Positions 1 through 8,828 are shown, counted from the stretch's first letter. The stretch is DNA of 64,000 nt from Pseudooceanicola sp. HF7 (GCF_011806405.1 NZ_JAATOW010000002.1:1-64000), one strand, 5' to 3'. Numbers and translations: made by a program. The notes: generated by a model not told the origin, from the sequence alone.

Positions 1-438
1 ATGACCACGGCGCTGCTGACCGTCGCCTTCGGGGCCTGGATGTTCCATCGGCTGACGCCGGGGATGCTGTCTGTCGCGCCGAACCTGGCCAATGGCTTCG
101 TGCAGGATGCGGCCATTGCGACCTTCCCGCTGGGATCGGGGCTGGGGGCGCTTTGGTACGGGGCCTTTCCGGTGGCGGCGACGGGCTGGCAGGTGGCGGT
201 GACGCTGGTCCTGCTGCTAGCGCTGGCTTCCGTGGTCACGGCCTTTGCCGGCATCCTGGCCGATCCCCTGCAGGCCCGCCTGGGGCTGCACAGGGCGCGG
301 CTGAACCGGCTGGTGGATGCGCTGGAGCGCGACCTTGGCGGGGCGACCCCCAGGCCCTTTGCCGCGCGCGAACATTTCTATGCGCGGCTGCTGGACCTGG
401 TGGACATCGGATCGGGCCTGTTCCGGCATTTTCGCTGA
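1..438 (+). CDS. C-terminal part of a DUF6635-like membrane protein
   Basis: The reading frame is open at the left edge, so this is probably the 3' end of a longer gene; the ATG at base 1 may be internal. The 145 visible residues contain one clear hydrophobic segment (about residues 60-85) and end in a polar, Arg-rich helix. The pattern (a hydrophobic hairpin, then GILADPLQARLG and a C-terminal AREHFYARLLDLVDIG-like stretch) resembles the uncharacterised DUF6635 family of Rhodobacteraceae, which I recognise only from memory. No enzymatic motif is visible. It converges on the helicase gene, and the two are separated by a terminator. Confidence 0.5.
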   Translation: MTTALLTVAFGAWMFHRLTPGMLSVAPNLANGFVQDAAIATFPLGSGLGALWYGAFPVAATGWQVAVTLVLLLALASVVTAFAGILADPLQARLGLHRARLNRLVDALERDLGGATPRPFAAREHFYARLLDLVDIGSGLFRHFR

Positions 439-454
439 AGCGGCTATCGCGTGC

Positions 455-489
455 AAAAAAGGACCCCGGGCCGGGTGGCGCGGGGTCTT
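455..489 (-). terminator. Rho-independent terminator of the helicase gene
   Basis: A stem of GACCCCG (462-468) with CGGGGTC (481-487) around a 12-base G+C-rich loop is followed, on the minus strand, by six T residues (A455-A460 on the plus strand). This is the right order for ending the minus-strand helicase transcript, whose stop codon is at 533. The plus-strand side has only a weak T-run, so it may terminate the plus-strand gene less well. Confidence 0.75.
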
Positions 490-532
490 CGTTTGTCAGC
501 TAGTCAAGGGGTGAGGCGCGCCTAGGCCGGGC

Positions 533-2758
533 TCAGCTCTTGCTGCGGCGGGGCGGAGCGTCGCCACCGGCGCGGGGCTTGCGCGGTGCGGCCTTTGCCT
601 TGCCCGGCGGGGTGAACCGCTTGGAGCTGTCGCGGGCGTCGTTCCCGGCAGCGGGCTTGCCCTTGGGCTTGCCGGCACCGGCGGGTTTGCCGCCCGGCTT
701 GCCAAAGGATTTGCCGGCCGGTTTCGCGCCCGGCTTGCCGGCAGGCTTGCCACCCGGTTTGCCGAAGGGCTTGCCGCCGGATTTCGGGCCGGACTTGTAG
801 CCATCCGACTTGGGCTTGTAGCCATCGGACTTGGATTTGTAGCCGTCGGACTTGGGCTTGTAGCCATCCGATTTCGGCTTGGACGCGGGCGCAGGCGCCT
901 TTGCCTTGACCGCCCCTTCGGTGGGCAGGCGTTCGGGGGCGGCCTCTTCGCGCGGGGCCTTGTGGCGGGGCTTGCGGTCTTCGCCGTAGTCCTTGCGCGG
1001 GCCGGACTGCTCGCGCGGCTTGTCGCCACCCAAAACACCCGGCTTGTCGCGGCTGGTGTCGCGGCCTGCTTCGTGGATGCCCGACTTGGGGCCGCCGGAG
1101 CGCGGGCCGGACTTGGGACCGGAGCCGCGCGGGCCACGGGGGCCGGAGCGATCGTCGCGCGGGCCGCGGCTGGGCGCGGGAAGGTTGGGCGGGCTGTCCA
1201 GCAGCGTGGCGGCGATGCCTTCTTCAAGGACGCCGTCCGCCCCCAGCGTCGACATGAAGCCGTCGATGCTGGGTTCGGAGAGTTCCACGAAGGTTTCGCC
1301 CTTTTGCACGCGGATCGCGCCGATGGCGGTCTTGTCGATGTTGCCGGCGCGGCAGAGCAGCGGCAGGATCCAGCGCGCCTCTGCCCGGTCGTCGTGACCG
1401 ACAGAGAGCGAGACCCAGCGGCTGGGGCCGAAATCGCGCGGCGCGCGGGGCGCGGCCTTGGTATCGGGCGCCTGAAGCTCTTCCGGGGCGGAATGGTTGG
1501 CCTGGTAGAGACGCAGGTAGGCCGCCGCGATGGCTTCGGGGCTGTGCAGCTCAAGCAGCTTGGCGGCAAAGGCGCTTTGTTCTTCGGTGGGGGCCTCGTT
1601 CCAGGCGGGATCGGAGAGCAGGCGCTCTTCGTCCTTGCGCAGGATATCCTCGACCGAGGGGGCCTCTGTCCATTCGGCGGTGATCTTGGCCCATTTCAGC
1701 AGGCGCTCTGCCTTCTTGACGGAACGCGGCGGGACGATCAGGGCAGAGATGCCCTTGCGCCCGGCGCGGCCCGTACGGCCAGAGCGGTGCAGCAGGCCTT
1801 CGGTGTTGCTGGGCAGATCGGCGTGGATCACCAGGTTCAGGTTGGGCAGGTCGATGCCGCGGGCTGCCACGTCGGTGGCGACGCAGACGCGGGCGCGGCC
1901 ATCGCGCATGGCTTGCAGCGCATGGGTCCGTTCGGTCTGGCTGAGCTCACCCGACAGGCTGACGGTCGCCAGGCCCCGGTTGGCCAGCCGCGCGGAGAGG
2001 TGGTTCACCTCTGCCCGGGTATTGGCGAAGACGATGGCGCTTTCCTGGTCATGGAAGCGCAGCAGGTTGAAGATCGCGTGTTCGCTGTCCGAGGCCGCGA
2101 CGCGCAGCGCCTGATAGGAGATGTCGGCGTGCTGGTCGTTCTTGCTGATGGTGCTGATGCGCTTGGCGTTGCGCTGGTATTTCTCTGCCAGGGTGGCGAT
2201 CATCGGCGGCACGGTGGCGGAGAAGAGCAGGGTGCGCTTTTCCTCGGGCGCTTCGCCCAGCATGAATTCCAGGTCTTCGCGGAAGCCCAGGTCAAGCATC
2301 TCATCGGCTTCGTCCAGGACAACGGCGCGGATTTCGCTGAGGTCGAGGGAGCCGCGTTCGATGTGGTCGCGCAGGCGGCCCGGCGTGCCGACGACGATAT
2401 GCGCGCCGCGGTCCAGCGCCCGGCGTTCCTGGCGCATGTCCATGCCACCCACGCAAGAGGTCACGATGGCGCGGGTGCGCGAATAGAGCCAGTCGAGCTC
2501 TCTCATGACCTGGAAGGCCAGTTCGCGGGTCGGCGCGACGACCAGCGCCAGGGGCGCGGCGGCGGGGCCGAACTGGGTGTCTTCGCCCAGCAGGGTGGGG
2601 GCGATGGCGATGCCGAAGCCCACCGTCTTGCCAGAGCCGGTCTGGGCGGAAACCAGCAGGTCAGACCCGGCCAGATCGGGTGCGCTCACGGCCTCCTGGA
2701 CGGGGGTGAGTGTGTCATATCCGCGCTCGGTAAGCGCTTCGGACAGGGGAGTGATCAT
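533..2758 (-). CDS. deaD: DEAD-box ATP-dependent RNA helicase with DbpA-type RNA-binding domain
   Basis: 741 residues starting at the ATG at 2758. The frame stays open upstream, but homology starts at MITPLSEAL. Helicase motifs in order: Q motif (GYDTLTPVQ, 13-21), motif I AQTGSGKT (38-45), Ia PTREL (76-80), TPGR (125-128), DEAD (149-152), SAT (180-182), and HRSGRTGRAG (324-333). A DbpA/CsdA-like RNA-binding domain lies at about 446-520. The last 220 residues are a low-complexity Lys/Gly/Pro tail with four heptads of the type KSDGYKP, then repeated GKPGGKPAG units. Expected role: ATP-driven RNA duplex unwinding in ribosome assembly or mRNA decay. It is monocistronic, with its own terminator. 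Confidence 0.92.
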   Translation of the reverse strand: MITPLSEALTERGYDTLTPVQEAVSAPDLAGSDLLVSAQTGSGKTVGFGIAIAPTLLGEDTQFGPAAAPLALVVAPTRELAFQVMRELDWLYSRTRAIVTSCVGGMDMRQERRALDRGAHIVVGTPGRLRDHIERGSLDLSEIRAVVLDEADEMLDLGFREDLEFMLGEAPEEKRTLLFSATVPPMIATLAEKYQRNAKRISTISKNDQHADISYQALRVAASDSEHAIFNLLRFHDQESAIVFANTRAEVNHLSARLANRGLATVSLSGELSQTERTHALQAMRDGRARVCVATDVAARGIDLPNLNLVIHADLPSNTEGLLHRSGRTGRAGRKGISALIVPPRSVKKAERLLKWAKITAEWTEAPSVEDILRKDEERLLSDPAWNEAPTEEQSAFAAKLLELHSPEAIAAAYLRLYQANHSAPEELQAPDTKAAPRAPRDFGPSRWVSLSVGHDDRAEARWILPLLCRAGNIDKTAIGAIRVQKGETFVELSEPSIDGFMSTLGADGVLEEGIAATLLDSPPNLPAPSRGPRDDRSGPRGPRGSGPKSGPRSGGPKSGIHEAGRDTSRDKPGVLGGDKPREQSGPRKDYGEDRKPRHKAPREEAAPERLPTEGAVKAKAPAPASKPKSDGYKPKSDGYKSKSDGYKPKSDGYKSGPKSGGKPFGKPGGKPAGKPGAKPAGKSFGKPGGKPAGAGKPKGKPAAGNDARDSSKRFTPPGKAKAAPRKPRAGGDAPPRRSKS

Positions 2759-3095
2759 AGCGGGGAAAGTTCCATGGAAAGCGGCGGGGACGCCGGAAGG
2801 GAAGGGCGTGAAAGGGACAGCCGTAGGGACGGGAGACCAGTGGTTGTACCGAAAGACGCGGGGGAAGTATATGGCGAAAGCGCAGCCGGCGCCGCTTTTC
2901 ACGCAGCGTAGCGGGGGTTTCTGCCGGTTTTGCGCCGCTGTCAACGCCCCATGGCGGTCTGGCGGGTGACGTAGCGGCCATTTGGATGCCGCGAGGCGCA
3001 GGCGGGGCATCGGATAAGTGCGGGCCCCCCGGCTGTCCGGGACAGGGCGGGGGCGCGTGGGGGTCCGGCGGGCTGTCCTGCTTCGGAAGGGCTGG
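2759..3095. other. Intergenic region upstream of the helicase gene
   Basis: 337 bases between the helicase start and the end of the glutamine synthetase-like gene. On the minus strand there is a TATACT hexamer (around 2867-2872) but no matching -35 box. Frames cross the region on both strands, but none has homology I recognise. I see no RNA gene or clear terminator. Confidence 0.4.
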
Positions 3096-4400
3096 TCAGA
3101 TGTCCAGCGTGTGTTCGCTTTCCCAGGCCGAGAGATGGGCGGCGTAATCGTTCCATTCATCGGTCTTGAGCTTGACGTAGGCGCTGGACAGACCCTCGCC
3201 CAGAGCATCGGTCAGGGCGCTGTCGGCCCGGAAGGCGCGGATGGCATCCAGCAGGTTCATCGGCAGTTTCGCGGCTTCCTTCGCCTTTTCCGGCTCCGCG
3301 TACATGTTGAAGTCCGAGCGCGGGCCGGGATCGGCCTTGGCGCGCAGGCCCGACAGGCCGGCCGCGATCACGGCGGCCTGCAGCAGGTAGGGGTTGGCCG
3401 CGCCGTCGGGCAGGCGCAGTTCGAACCGTCCGGGGCCGGGGACGCGCACCATGTGGGTGCGGTTGTTGCCAGTCCAGGTCACGGTATTGGGCGCCCAGGT
3501 CGCCCCGGAAAGCGTGCCGGCGGCGTTGAGGCGCTTGTAGCTGTTGACGGTGGGGTTGGTGATCGCGGTCATGCCGGTGGCATGGGTCATGATCCCGCCC
3601 AGGAAGTTGCGCCCGGCGGCGGAAAGCCCCAGCTCTGCGCTGTCATCGGCAAAGGCATTGGTGCCATCCGCGTTCCAGACAGAGACATGCACATGGCAGC
3701 CGTTGCCGGTGAGATCGGCCAAGGGCTTGGGCATGAAGGTGGCGCGCAGCCCGTGCTTTTCGGCCACGGATTTGACCATGAACTTGAAGAAGGAGTGCTT
3801 GTCGGCGGTGGCCAGGGCCTCGTCGAAGGCCCAGTTCATCTCGAACTGGCCATTCGCGTCCTCGTGGTCGTTCTGGTAGGGCTCCCAGCCCAGCTCCAGC
3901 ATGTAATCGCAGATCTCCGCGATCACATCGTAGCGCCGCATCACCGCCTGCTGGTCGTAGCAGGGCTTGGCGGCGGTGTCCTGGGGGTCAGAGATCGCGG
4001 TGCCGTCGGGCTGGAGCAGGAAGAACTCGGCCTCCACGCCGGTCTTGACGGTCAGGCCCATGTCGGCGGCCTGGGCGATCTGGCGGCGCAGCACGTTGCG
4101 GGGGGCCTGGTCCAGCTCTCCGGCGTCGGACATGACGCAATTGGCCGGGACCCAGGCGACATCGGGTTTCCAGGGCAGCTGGATGACGGAGGCCGGGTCG
4201 GGCACCGCCAGCATGTCGGCATCCGCGGGCGTCAGGTCCAGCCATGAGGCGAAGCCGGCAAAGCCCGCGCCATCCTCTGCCATCTGCGCGATAGCGGCGG
4301 CGGGCACCAGCTTGGCGCGCTGGCCACCGAAGAGGTCCGTGTAGGAGATCATGAAGTATTTCACGCCCTTGTCACGCGCGAAGGCAGCGAGGTCGGTCAT
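3096..4400 (-). CDS. glnT: Type III glutamine synthetase / gamma-glutamylmethylamide synthetase-like ligase
   Basis: 434 residues from the ATG at 4400, preceded by a good GGGAAAGGAA ribosome site. The glutamine synthetase fold is shown by the glutamate-binding core (NGQFEMNW), NGCHVHVSVW and the C-terminal PGPGRFELRLPDGAANPYL stretch. Family members amidate glutamate with ammonia (GlnT) or with methylamine (GmaS), using ATP. The three upstream genes encode a GlxBCD/MgsABC-like enzyme, the set that partners GmaS in the N-methylglutamate pathway of methylamine use. No mgdABCD (N-methylglutamate dehydrogenase) genes are in the window. Sequence alone does not let me choose between GlnT and GmaS. 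A repeat element separates it from the preceding gene. Confidence 0.85.
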   Translation of the reverse strand: MTDLAAFARDKGVKYFMISYTDLFGGQRAKLVPAAAIAQMAEDGAGFAGFASWLDLTPADADMLAVPDPASVIQLPWKPDVAWVPANCVMSDAGELDQAPRNVLRRQIAQAADMGLTVKTGVEAEFFLLQPDGTAISDPQDTAAKPCYDQQAVMRRYDVIAEICDYMLELGWEPYQNDHEDANGQFEMNWAFDEALATADKHSFFKFMVKSVAEKHGLRATFMPKPLADLTGNGCHVHVSVWNADGTNAFADDSAELGLSAAGRNFLGGIMTHATGMTAITNPTVNSYKRLNAAGTLSGATWAPNTVTWTGNNRTHMVRVPGPGRFELRLPDGAANPYLLQAAVIAAGLSGLRAKADPGPRSDFNMYAEPEKAKEAAKLPMNLLDAIRAFRADSALTDALGEGLSSAYVKLKTDEWNDYAAHLSAWESEHTLDI

Positions 4401-4517
4401 GGCAGTTCCTTTCCCTGTCGTGTCGCGGGGCTCTTGCGGCCCTCTTGAACGGTCGTCGGGCGGAGCCGCCCGGCGGGTTGTCATGCCCGGCCCGTGCCGG
4501 GTGGTCGTTGGTCGGGC

Positions 4518-4609
4518 GGTGGGTGTAACCCACCTTCGGTCCCCGTTGTGTCCGGTGGTGCGTGTGAACACGCACCCTACGCGGCGGGTAGGGTGCGTGA
4601 TTTCACGCA
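4518..4609. repeat. Composite palindromic intergenic repeat
   Basis: Four hairpins are packed into 92 bases between glxD and glnT. ggtgggt-gta-acccacc lies at 4518-4534. ggtgcgtgt-ga-acacgcacc lies at 4557-4576. acgcaccctac with its complement (11-base arms, 7-base loop) lies at 4570-4598. tgcgtga-tt-tcacgca lies at 4594-4609. The second and third overlap, so alternative folds are possible. The core resembles short dispersed REP/ERIC-like elements of alphaproteobacteria. It may protect or attenuate the glxBCD-glnT transcript. The arms are read directly from the sequence; the role is inferred. Confidence 0.7.
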
Positions 4610-4613
4610 TCTT

Positions 4614-5939
4614 TCAGAACCCCGGCTTGCCCGGCCACCAGTCTGTACCGGCAAGCGGTACCTTTGCCATGGCGGCGGCCTCCATCGTCAGCGCGCAGAG
4701 GTCTTCCGGCTCAAGATTGTGCACATGGCTCTTGCCGCAGGCGCGCGCGATGGTCTGTGCCTCAAGCGTCAGCACCGAAAGGTAGTTGCGCAACCGGCGT
4801 CCGGCCTCGATCGGGTCAAGGCGGGCCATCAGGTCCGGATCCTGGGTGGTGATGCCGGCGGGGTCGCGCCCTTCGTGCCAGTCGTCATAGGCCCCGGCGG
4901 TGGTGCCCAGCTGCTGATACTCGGCCTCCCATTTGGGATCGTTGTCGCCAAGGGCGATCAGTGCCGCCGTCCCGATGGAGACCGCATCCGCGCCAAGGGC
5001 CAGCGCCTTGGCCACATCCGCGCCGGTGCGGATGCCGCCGGAGACCACAAGCTGCACCTCACGGTGCAGGCCCAGGTCCTGAAGCGCCTGGACGGCGGGG
5101 CGGATGCAGGCCAGCGTGGGCAGGCCGACGTGTTCGATGAAGACATCCTGCGTGGCCGCCGTGCCGCCCTGCATGCCGTCCAGCACGATCACATCCGCGC
5201 CCGCCTTGGCCGCCAGCGCGGTATCGTAATAGGGCCGGGCGCCGCCGACCTTGATGTAGATGGGTTTCTCCCATCCCGTGATCTCGCGCAGCTCAAGGAT
5301 CTTGATCTCAAGGTCGTCGGGGCCGGTCCAGTCCGGGTGACGACAGGCCGAGCGCTGGTCGATCCCCTCGGGCAGGTTGCGCATGCCCGCGACACGCTCG
5401 GTGATCTTCTGGCCCAGCAGCATGCCGCCGCCGCCGGGTTTCGCGCCCTGGCCCACGACCACCTCGATGGCGTCCGCGCGGCGCAGGTCGCGTGGGTTCA
5501 TCCCGTAGCGTGAGGGCAGGTACTGATAGACCAGCTTTTCGGAATGCCCGCGCTCTTCTTCGGTCATGCCGCCATCGCCGGTGGTGGTGGAGGTGCCCGC
5601 CATGGTCGCGCCCCGGCCAAGCGCCTCTTTCGCCGGACCGGAGAGAGAGCCGAATGACATGCCCGCGATGGTGATCGGGATCTCAAGCTCAACCGGCTTT
5701 TTCGCGAAGCGCGTGCCCAGCGTCACGTTGGTCGCGCATTTCTCACGGTAGCCTTCCAGGGGATAGCGGCTGATCGAGGCGCCCAGGAACAGCAGGTCAT
5801 CGAAATGCGGCACGCGCCGTTTCGCGCCGCCGCCGCGGATGTCGTAGATGCCGGTGGCCGCCGCGCGCCGGATCTCTGACTGGGCCTCGGGCGAGAAGGT
5901 GGCGGAGTAGCGGGGCAGGGTGCGTGGGGTGCGGTCCAT
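4614..5939 (-). CDS. glxD: FMN-binding glutamate synthase family protein (GlxD / MgsC-like)
   Basis: 441 residues; the ATG at 5939 overlaps the stop of the upstream gene by one base (TGATG), indicating translational coupling. It matches the central FMN/synthase domain of glutamate synthase: a GMSFGSLSG motif near residue 110, a Gly-rich GQGAKPGGGG segment, DGMQGGTAAT, then VVSGGIRTGADVAKALALGAD, the typical phosphate-binding end of the FMN barrel. With the GXGXG and amidotransferase proteins it would rebuild a glutamate-synthase-like enzyme from three polypeptides. Its proven relatives are N-methylglutamate synthase subunits; GlxD-type proteins in rhizobia remain less defined. Confidence 0.88.
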   Translation of the reverse strand: MDRTPRTLPRYSATFSPEAQSEIRRAAATGIYDIRGGGAKRRVPHFDDLLFLGASISRYPLEGYREKCATNVTLGTRFAKKPVELEIPITIAGMSFGSLSGPAKEALGRGATMAGTSTTTGDGGMTEEERGHSEKLVYQYLPSRYGMNPRDLRRADAIEVVVGQGAKPGGGGMLLGQKITERVAGMRNLPEGIDQRSACRHPDWTGPDDLEIKILELREITGWEKPIYIKVGGARPYYDTALAAKAGADVIVLDGMQGGTAATQDVFIEHVGLPTLACIRPAVQALQDLGLHREVQLVVSGGIRTGADVAKALALGADAVSIGTAALIALGDNDPKWEAEYQQLGTTAGAYDDWHEGRDPAGITTQDPDLMARLDPIEAGRRLRNYLSVLTLEAQTIARACGKSHVHNLEPEDLCALTMEAAAMAKVPLAGTDWWPGKPGF

Positions 5940-6622
5940 CAGTAGTCTCCCGCGTGATCGACGTTGAAATGGTAGAGCTTGCGGGCAGAGCCGTAGCGGC
6001 GGAACTCTTCGGGTTTCGCATCGGCCCCGGCCCGGGCCAGCAGGTCCGTGAGCAGCGCGATATGCTCGGGCCGCATCTCTTTCTCTTCGCAATCCGCGCC
6101 AAGGCTTTTGACCGCGCCGCGCACGAAGAGCTTGGCCTCATAGAGGCTGTCGCCCAGGGCATCGCCCGCGTCCCCCAGCACCACCAGCGCGCCGGATTGC
6201 GCCATGAAGGCGGACATGTGGCCGACGTTGCCATGCACGACGATGTCGATCCCCTTCATGGAGATGCCGCAGCGGGAGGAGGCATTGCCCTTCACCACCA
6301 GCAGCCCGCCGTGCCCCGTGGCCCCGGCGTATTGGCTGGCGTCGCCGTCGATCACCACGGTGCCGGACATCATGTTTTCCGCCACGCCCGGCCCGGCAGA
6401 GCCTTCGACGTGCACGGTGGCCCCTTCGTTCATGCCGGCGCAGTAATAACCGGTGGAGCCCTTGACGGTGACCTCGATCGGGGTGGTCAGACCGGCGGCA
6501 ATGGCATGGCCGCCGCGCGGGTTCTCGATCACCCAATGGGTCTGGTTGGTGTCGGGGGCCTGCCCCTGAAGCTGCGCGTTCACCTCGCGCAGGGGCATGG
6601 TGGCCAGGTCGAGGGTCTGCAT
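5939..6622 (-). CDS. glxC: GXGXG-domain protein (GlxC / MgsB-like glutamate synthase subunit)
   Basis: 227 residues. The protein consists of repeating Gly-centred beta-helix turns (GSAGPGVAENMMSG, GDASQYAGATGHGG, GNVGHMSAFMAQSGALVVLG), as in the C-terminal domain of glutamate synthase large subunits. It is a structural and interdomain-channel subunit without its own catalytic residues. It lies between the amidotransferase and synthase genes, with a 3-base gap upstream and a 1-base overlap downstream. Confidence 0.88.
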   Translation of the reverse strand: MQTLDLATMPLREVNAQLQGQAPDTNQTHWVIENPRGGHAIAAGLTTPIEVTVKGSTGYYCAGMNEGATVHVEGSAGPGVAENMMSGTVVIDGDASQYAGATGHGGLLVVKGNASSRCGISMKGIDIVVHGNVGHMSAFMAQSGALVVLGDAGDALGDSLYEAKLFVRGAVKSLGADCEEKEMRPEHIALLTDLLARAGADAKPEEFRRYGSARKLYHFNVDHAGDY

Positions 6623-6625
6623 CGA

Positions 6626-7507
6626 TCAGCGCTCCCAGAAGTAGACGGTTGCGGGTTCGGGTTCCCAGACGCGGGCCTGGTCGATCCCCGGCAGGGTGGC
6701 CAGCGCGCGGTATTCGGAGCCGAAGGCGACGTAATCGTCGGTCTCGGCCATCATGGCGGGCTTGCAGGCGATGGGATCGCGGACCACGCCGAAGCCGTTC
6801 TTCGTGCCCACGACGAAGGTGAAGAAGCCATCGAGGTCGGCCAGCGTGCCCTTTAGCGCGCCGCCCAGGTCATCGCCTGCGGCCAGGCGCGAAGAGATGT
6901 AGCAGGCGGCGACCTCCGTGTCGTTCTGGGTCGCGGGAGGGAAGCCCTGCCGCGTCAGGGTGCGGCGCATGGCGTTGTGATTGGAGAGAGAGCCGTTGTG
7001 GACCAGGCATTGGTCCGGCCCGGTAGAGAAGGGATGCGCGCCCAGCGTGGTCACGGCGCTTTCCGTGGCCATGCGGGTGTGCCCGATGCCGTGGCTGCCC
7101 GACATGGCGCGGATGCCGAAGCGGTCGGCCACGTCGCGCGGCAGGCCGACCTCCTTGTAAATCTCCATGGAGGTGCCGGCGCCCATCAGGCGCAGTCCGC
7201 GGTCAGCCAGGACGGCGCGGGCCTGCCCTTCGTGCTCCTGGGGCAGGGTGAGCACCGCGTGGGTGGAGATCACGCGCATCTCGACAGGCGTGCCAAGGGC
7301 CTGGGAGAGGGCCGTGTCCAGCCCGTCGAAGGCGGCGGGGTCATCCGATTGCACGGTCAGCTTGAAGGCGTCTTCACCGCCGTAGACGGCGATCCCGGCG
7401 CTGTCAGGGCCGCGATCCGTCATGGTGATCAGCATCTCTGTCAGAAGCTGGCCAAGCTGCGGTTGCAGCGCGTCCCTTTTCAGAAACAAACCCACGATGC
7501 CACACAT
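6626..7507 (-). CDS. glxB: Class II glutamine amidotransferase (GlxB / MgsA-like)
   Basis: 293 residues starting MCGIVGLF, so Cys2 is the N-terminal nucleophile of the Ntn amidotransferase fold after Met removal. Other family features include GHTRMATES (about residues 142-150) and the LVHNGSLSNHN stretch, which forms the glutamine pocket. The ribosome site GGAGG lies 8 bases upstream. It should release ammonia, or in MgsA-like enzymes transfer an amide-derived group, for the GlxC/GlxD partners. It is the first gene of the glxBCD-glnT operon. Confidence 0.9.
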   Translation of the reverse strand: MCGIVGLFLKRDALQPQLGQLLTEMLITMTDRGPDSAGIAVYGGEDAFKLTVQSDDPAAFDGLDTALSQALGTPVEMRVISTHAVLTLPQEHEGQARAVLADRGLRLMGAGTSMEIYKEVGLPRDVADRFGIRAMSGSHGIGHTRMATESAVTTLGAHPFSTGPDQCLVHNGSLSNHNAMRRTLTRQGFPPATQNDTEVAACYISSRLAAGDDLGGALKGTLADLDGFFTFVVGTKNGFGVVRDPIACKPAMMAETDDYVAFGSEYRALATLPGIDQARVWEPEPATVYFWER

Positions 7508-7895
7508 TCCGAACCTCCGAATCTGGTGGAATTTCCGTTTTGCGGTAGCATGGCGTGTGTTTCCTTAAAAGAAAACTTGTTTCCTTTTGGTGAATCTTCG
7601 GCGGAGGTGCCCACCCCTTGGGCATTGCCCCCAGTCAAAGCTTTGCGGGGTGTTTTCCCGCGCCGCGGTTTCCGCGAAATCGGAGAGGATGGCGACCAGC
7701 GCCCCGCTGCTGGCCCAGCTCCTTTCCCAGGCGGGCGACCGCATGGAAGACGCGAAAGGGCTTTGTTTCGTCCATGCGCGTCATTCTTTTCCCGGCTGCA
7801 AAGGCAAATGCGAAAGCACTGCTGTTCCCGCAGGGCGGTGCGCGGACTATCTTGATCGGCAACCGATGCTTTCAGAGCCTGCAAGGAGACCCAAG
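7508..7895. promoter_or_regulatory. Divergent promoter region of glxB and the dioxygenase gene
   Basis: 388 bases separating two divergent operons. The glxB-proximal part is A+T-rich and holds a direct repeat TGTTTCCTT at 7558-7566 and 7578-7586, start-to-start 20 bases (about two helical turns), with an intervening run of A residues. This is a plausible regulator site 50-80 bases upstream of glxB. Nothing else in the region looks coding. Confidence 0.4.
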
Positions 7896-8828
7896 ATGAT
7901 CCGCCAGATCCAGGGCCTGCACCACGTCACGTCGATGGCCGCAGATGCCAATGAGAACAATGCCTTCTTCACCCACATCCTTGGCCTGCGCCGGGTGAAG
8001 AAGACCGTGAATTTCGACGCGCCGGAGGTCTATCACCTGTACTACGGGGACGAGGTCGGCACGCCCGGCTCCGTCATGACCTATTTTCCGTTTGGCGACA
8101 TGCCACGCGGCAAGCGCGGGATCGGAGAGGTCGGCGTGACGGAATTCGCCGTGCCCCCCGGTGCCTTGCACTACTGGGAGGAGCGCCTGGCCGCCGCCGG
8201 GGTCACCGGCATGGCGCGAGAGACCGCCTTCGGAGAGGCGCGCCTGTCCTTCGCAGGGCCGGACGGGGACGGTTTCGCGCTGGTCGAAACCGCGCCGCGC
8301 GGGCGCACCCCCTGGACCGGAGAGGACATTCCCGAAGAGGTCGGCATCCTGGGCTTCCACGGCGCCCGGTTCCGGCTGCGCGAGGCGGGCGCCACGGAAG
8401 AGCTGCTGGGCTTCATGGGCTACCAGAAGGCCGGGGAGGACAAGGGGCTGACCCGCTTCGTGATCGAAGGGGGCAATGCGGCCGACACCATCGATATCGA
8501 AGCCCTGCCGGGCAGTGCCGCGGCGCGCCAGGGGGCGGGATCGGTCCATCACATCGCCTTTGCCGTGGAAGATCGCGCCGCCCAGCTGGAGGTCCGCCAG
8601 GCACTGATGGACACGGGCTACCAGGTGACGCCGGTGATTGACCGGGATTACTTCTGGGCGATCTACTTCCGCACGCCGGGCGGGGTGCTGTTCGAGGTGG
8701 CGACCAATGAACCCGGTTTCGACCGGGACGAGGATACCGCCAACCTGGGGACCGCGCTGAAGCTGCCCACGCGCTATGAACAATACCGCAGCCAGATCGA
8801 GGACGTCCTGCCGGAGCTGGCAGGCTGA
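7896..8828 (+). CDS. mhqO: Ring-cleaving dioxygenase, glyoxalase superfamily (MhqO-like)
   Basis: 310 residues from the ATG at 7896, after an AAGGAGA ribosome site. Two vicinal-oxygen-chelate modules are visible. The N-terminal one starts QGLHHVTSMA (His about residue 8) and the second starts GSVHHIAFAV. A late RTPGGVLFEVAT segment supplies the third metal ligand (Glu), giving a His-His-Glu set. Relatives of MhqO/MhqA cleave hydroquinones and catecholic rings and are induced by quinone stress. The esterase gene follows after 11 bases, the MhqO-MhqD arrangement known from other bacteria. The substrate is not predictable here. Confidence 0.85.
   Translation: MIRQIQGLHHVTSMAADANENNAFFTHILGLRRVKKTVNFDAPEVYHLYYGDEVGTPGSVMTYFPFGDMPRGKRGIGEVGVTEFAVPPGALHYWEERLAAAGVTGMARETAFGEARLSFAGPDGDGFALVETAPRGRTPWTGEDIPEEVGILGFHGARFRLREAGATEELLGFMGYQKAGEDKGLTRFVIEGGNAADTIDIEALPGSAAARQGAGSVHHIAFAVEDRAAQLEVRQALMDTGYQVTPVIDRDYFWAIYFRTPGGVLFEVATNEPGFDRDEDTANLGTALKLPTRYEQYRSQIEDVLPELAG

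Noticed and set aside
780-880. CRISPR-like short repeats
   Set aside because: They encode in-frame heptads of the helicase tail.
962-2911. A 649-codon plus-strand open frame across the helicase gene
   Set aside because: It is antisense to a clear DEAD-box protein; the translation is low-complexity and without motifs. Long antisense frames are expected at this G+C content.
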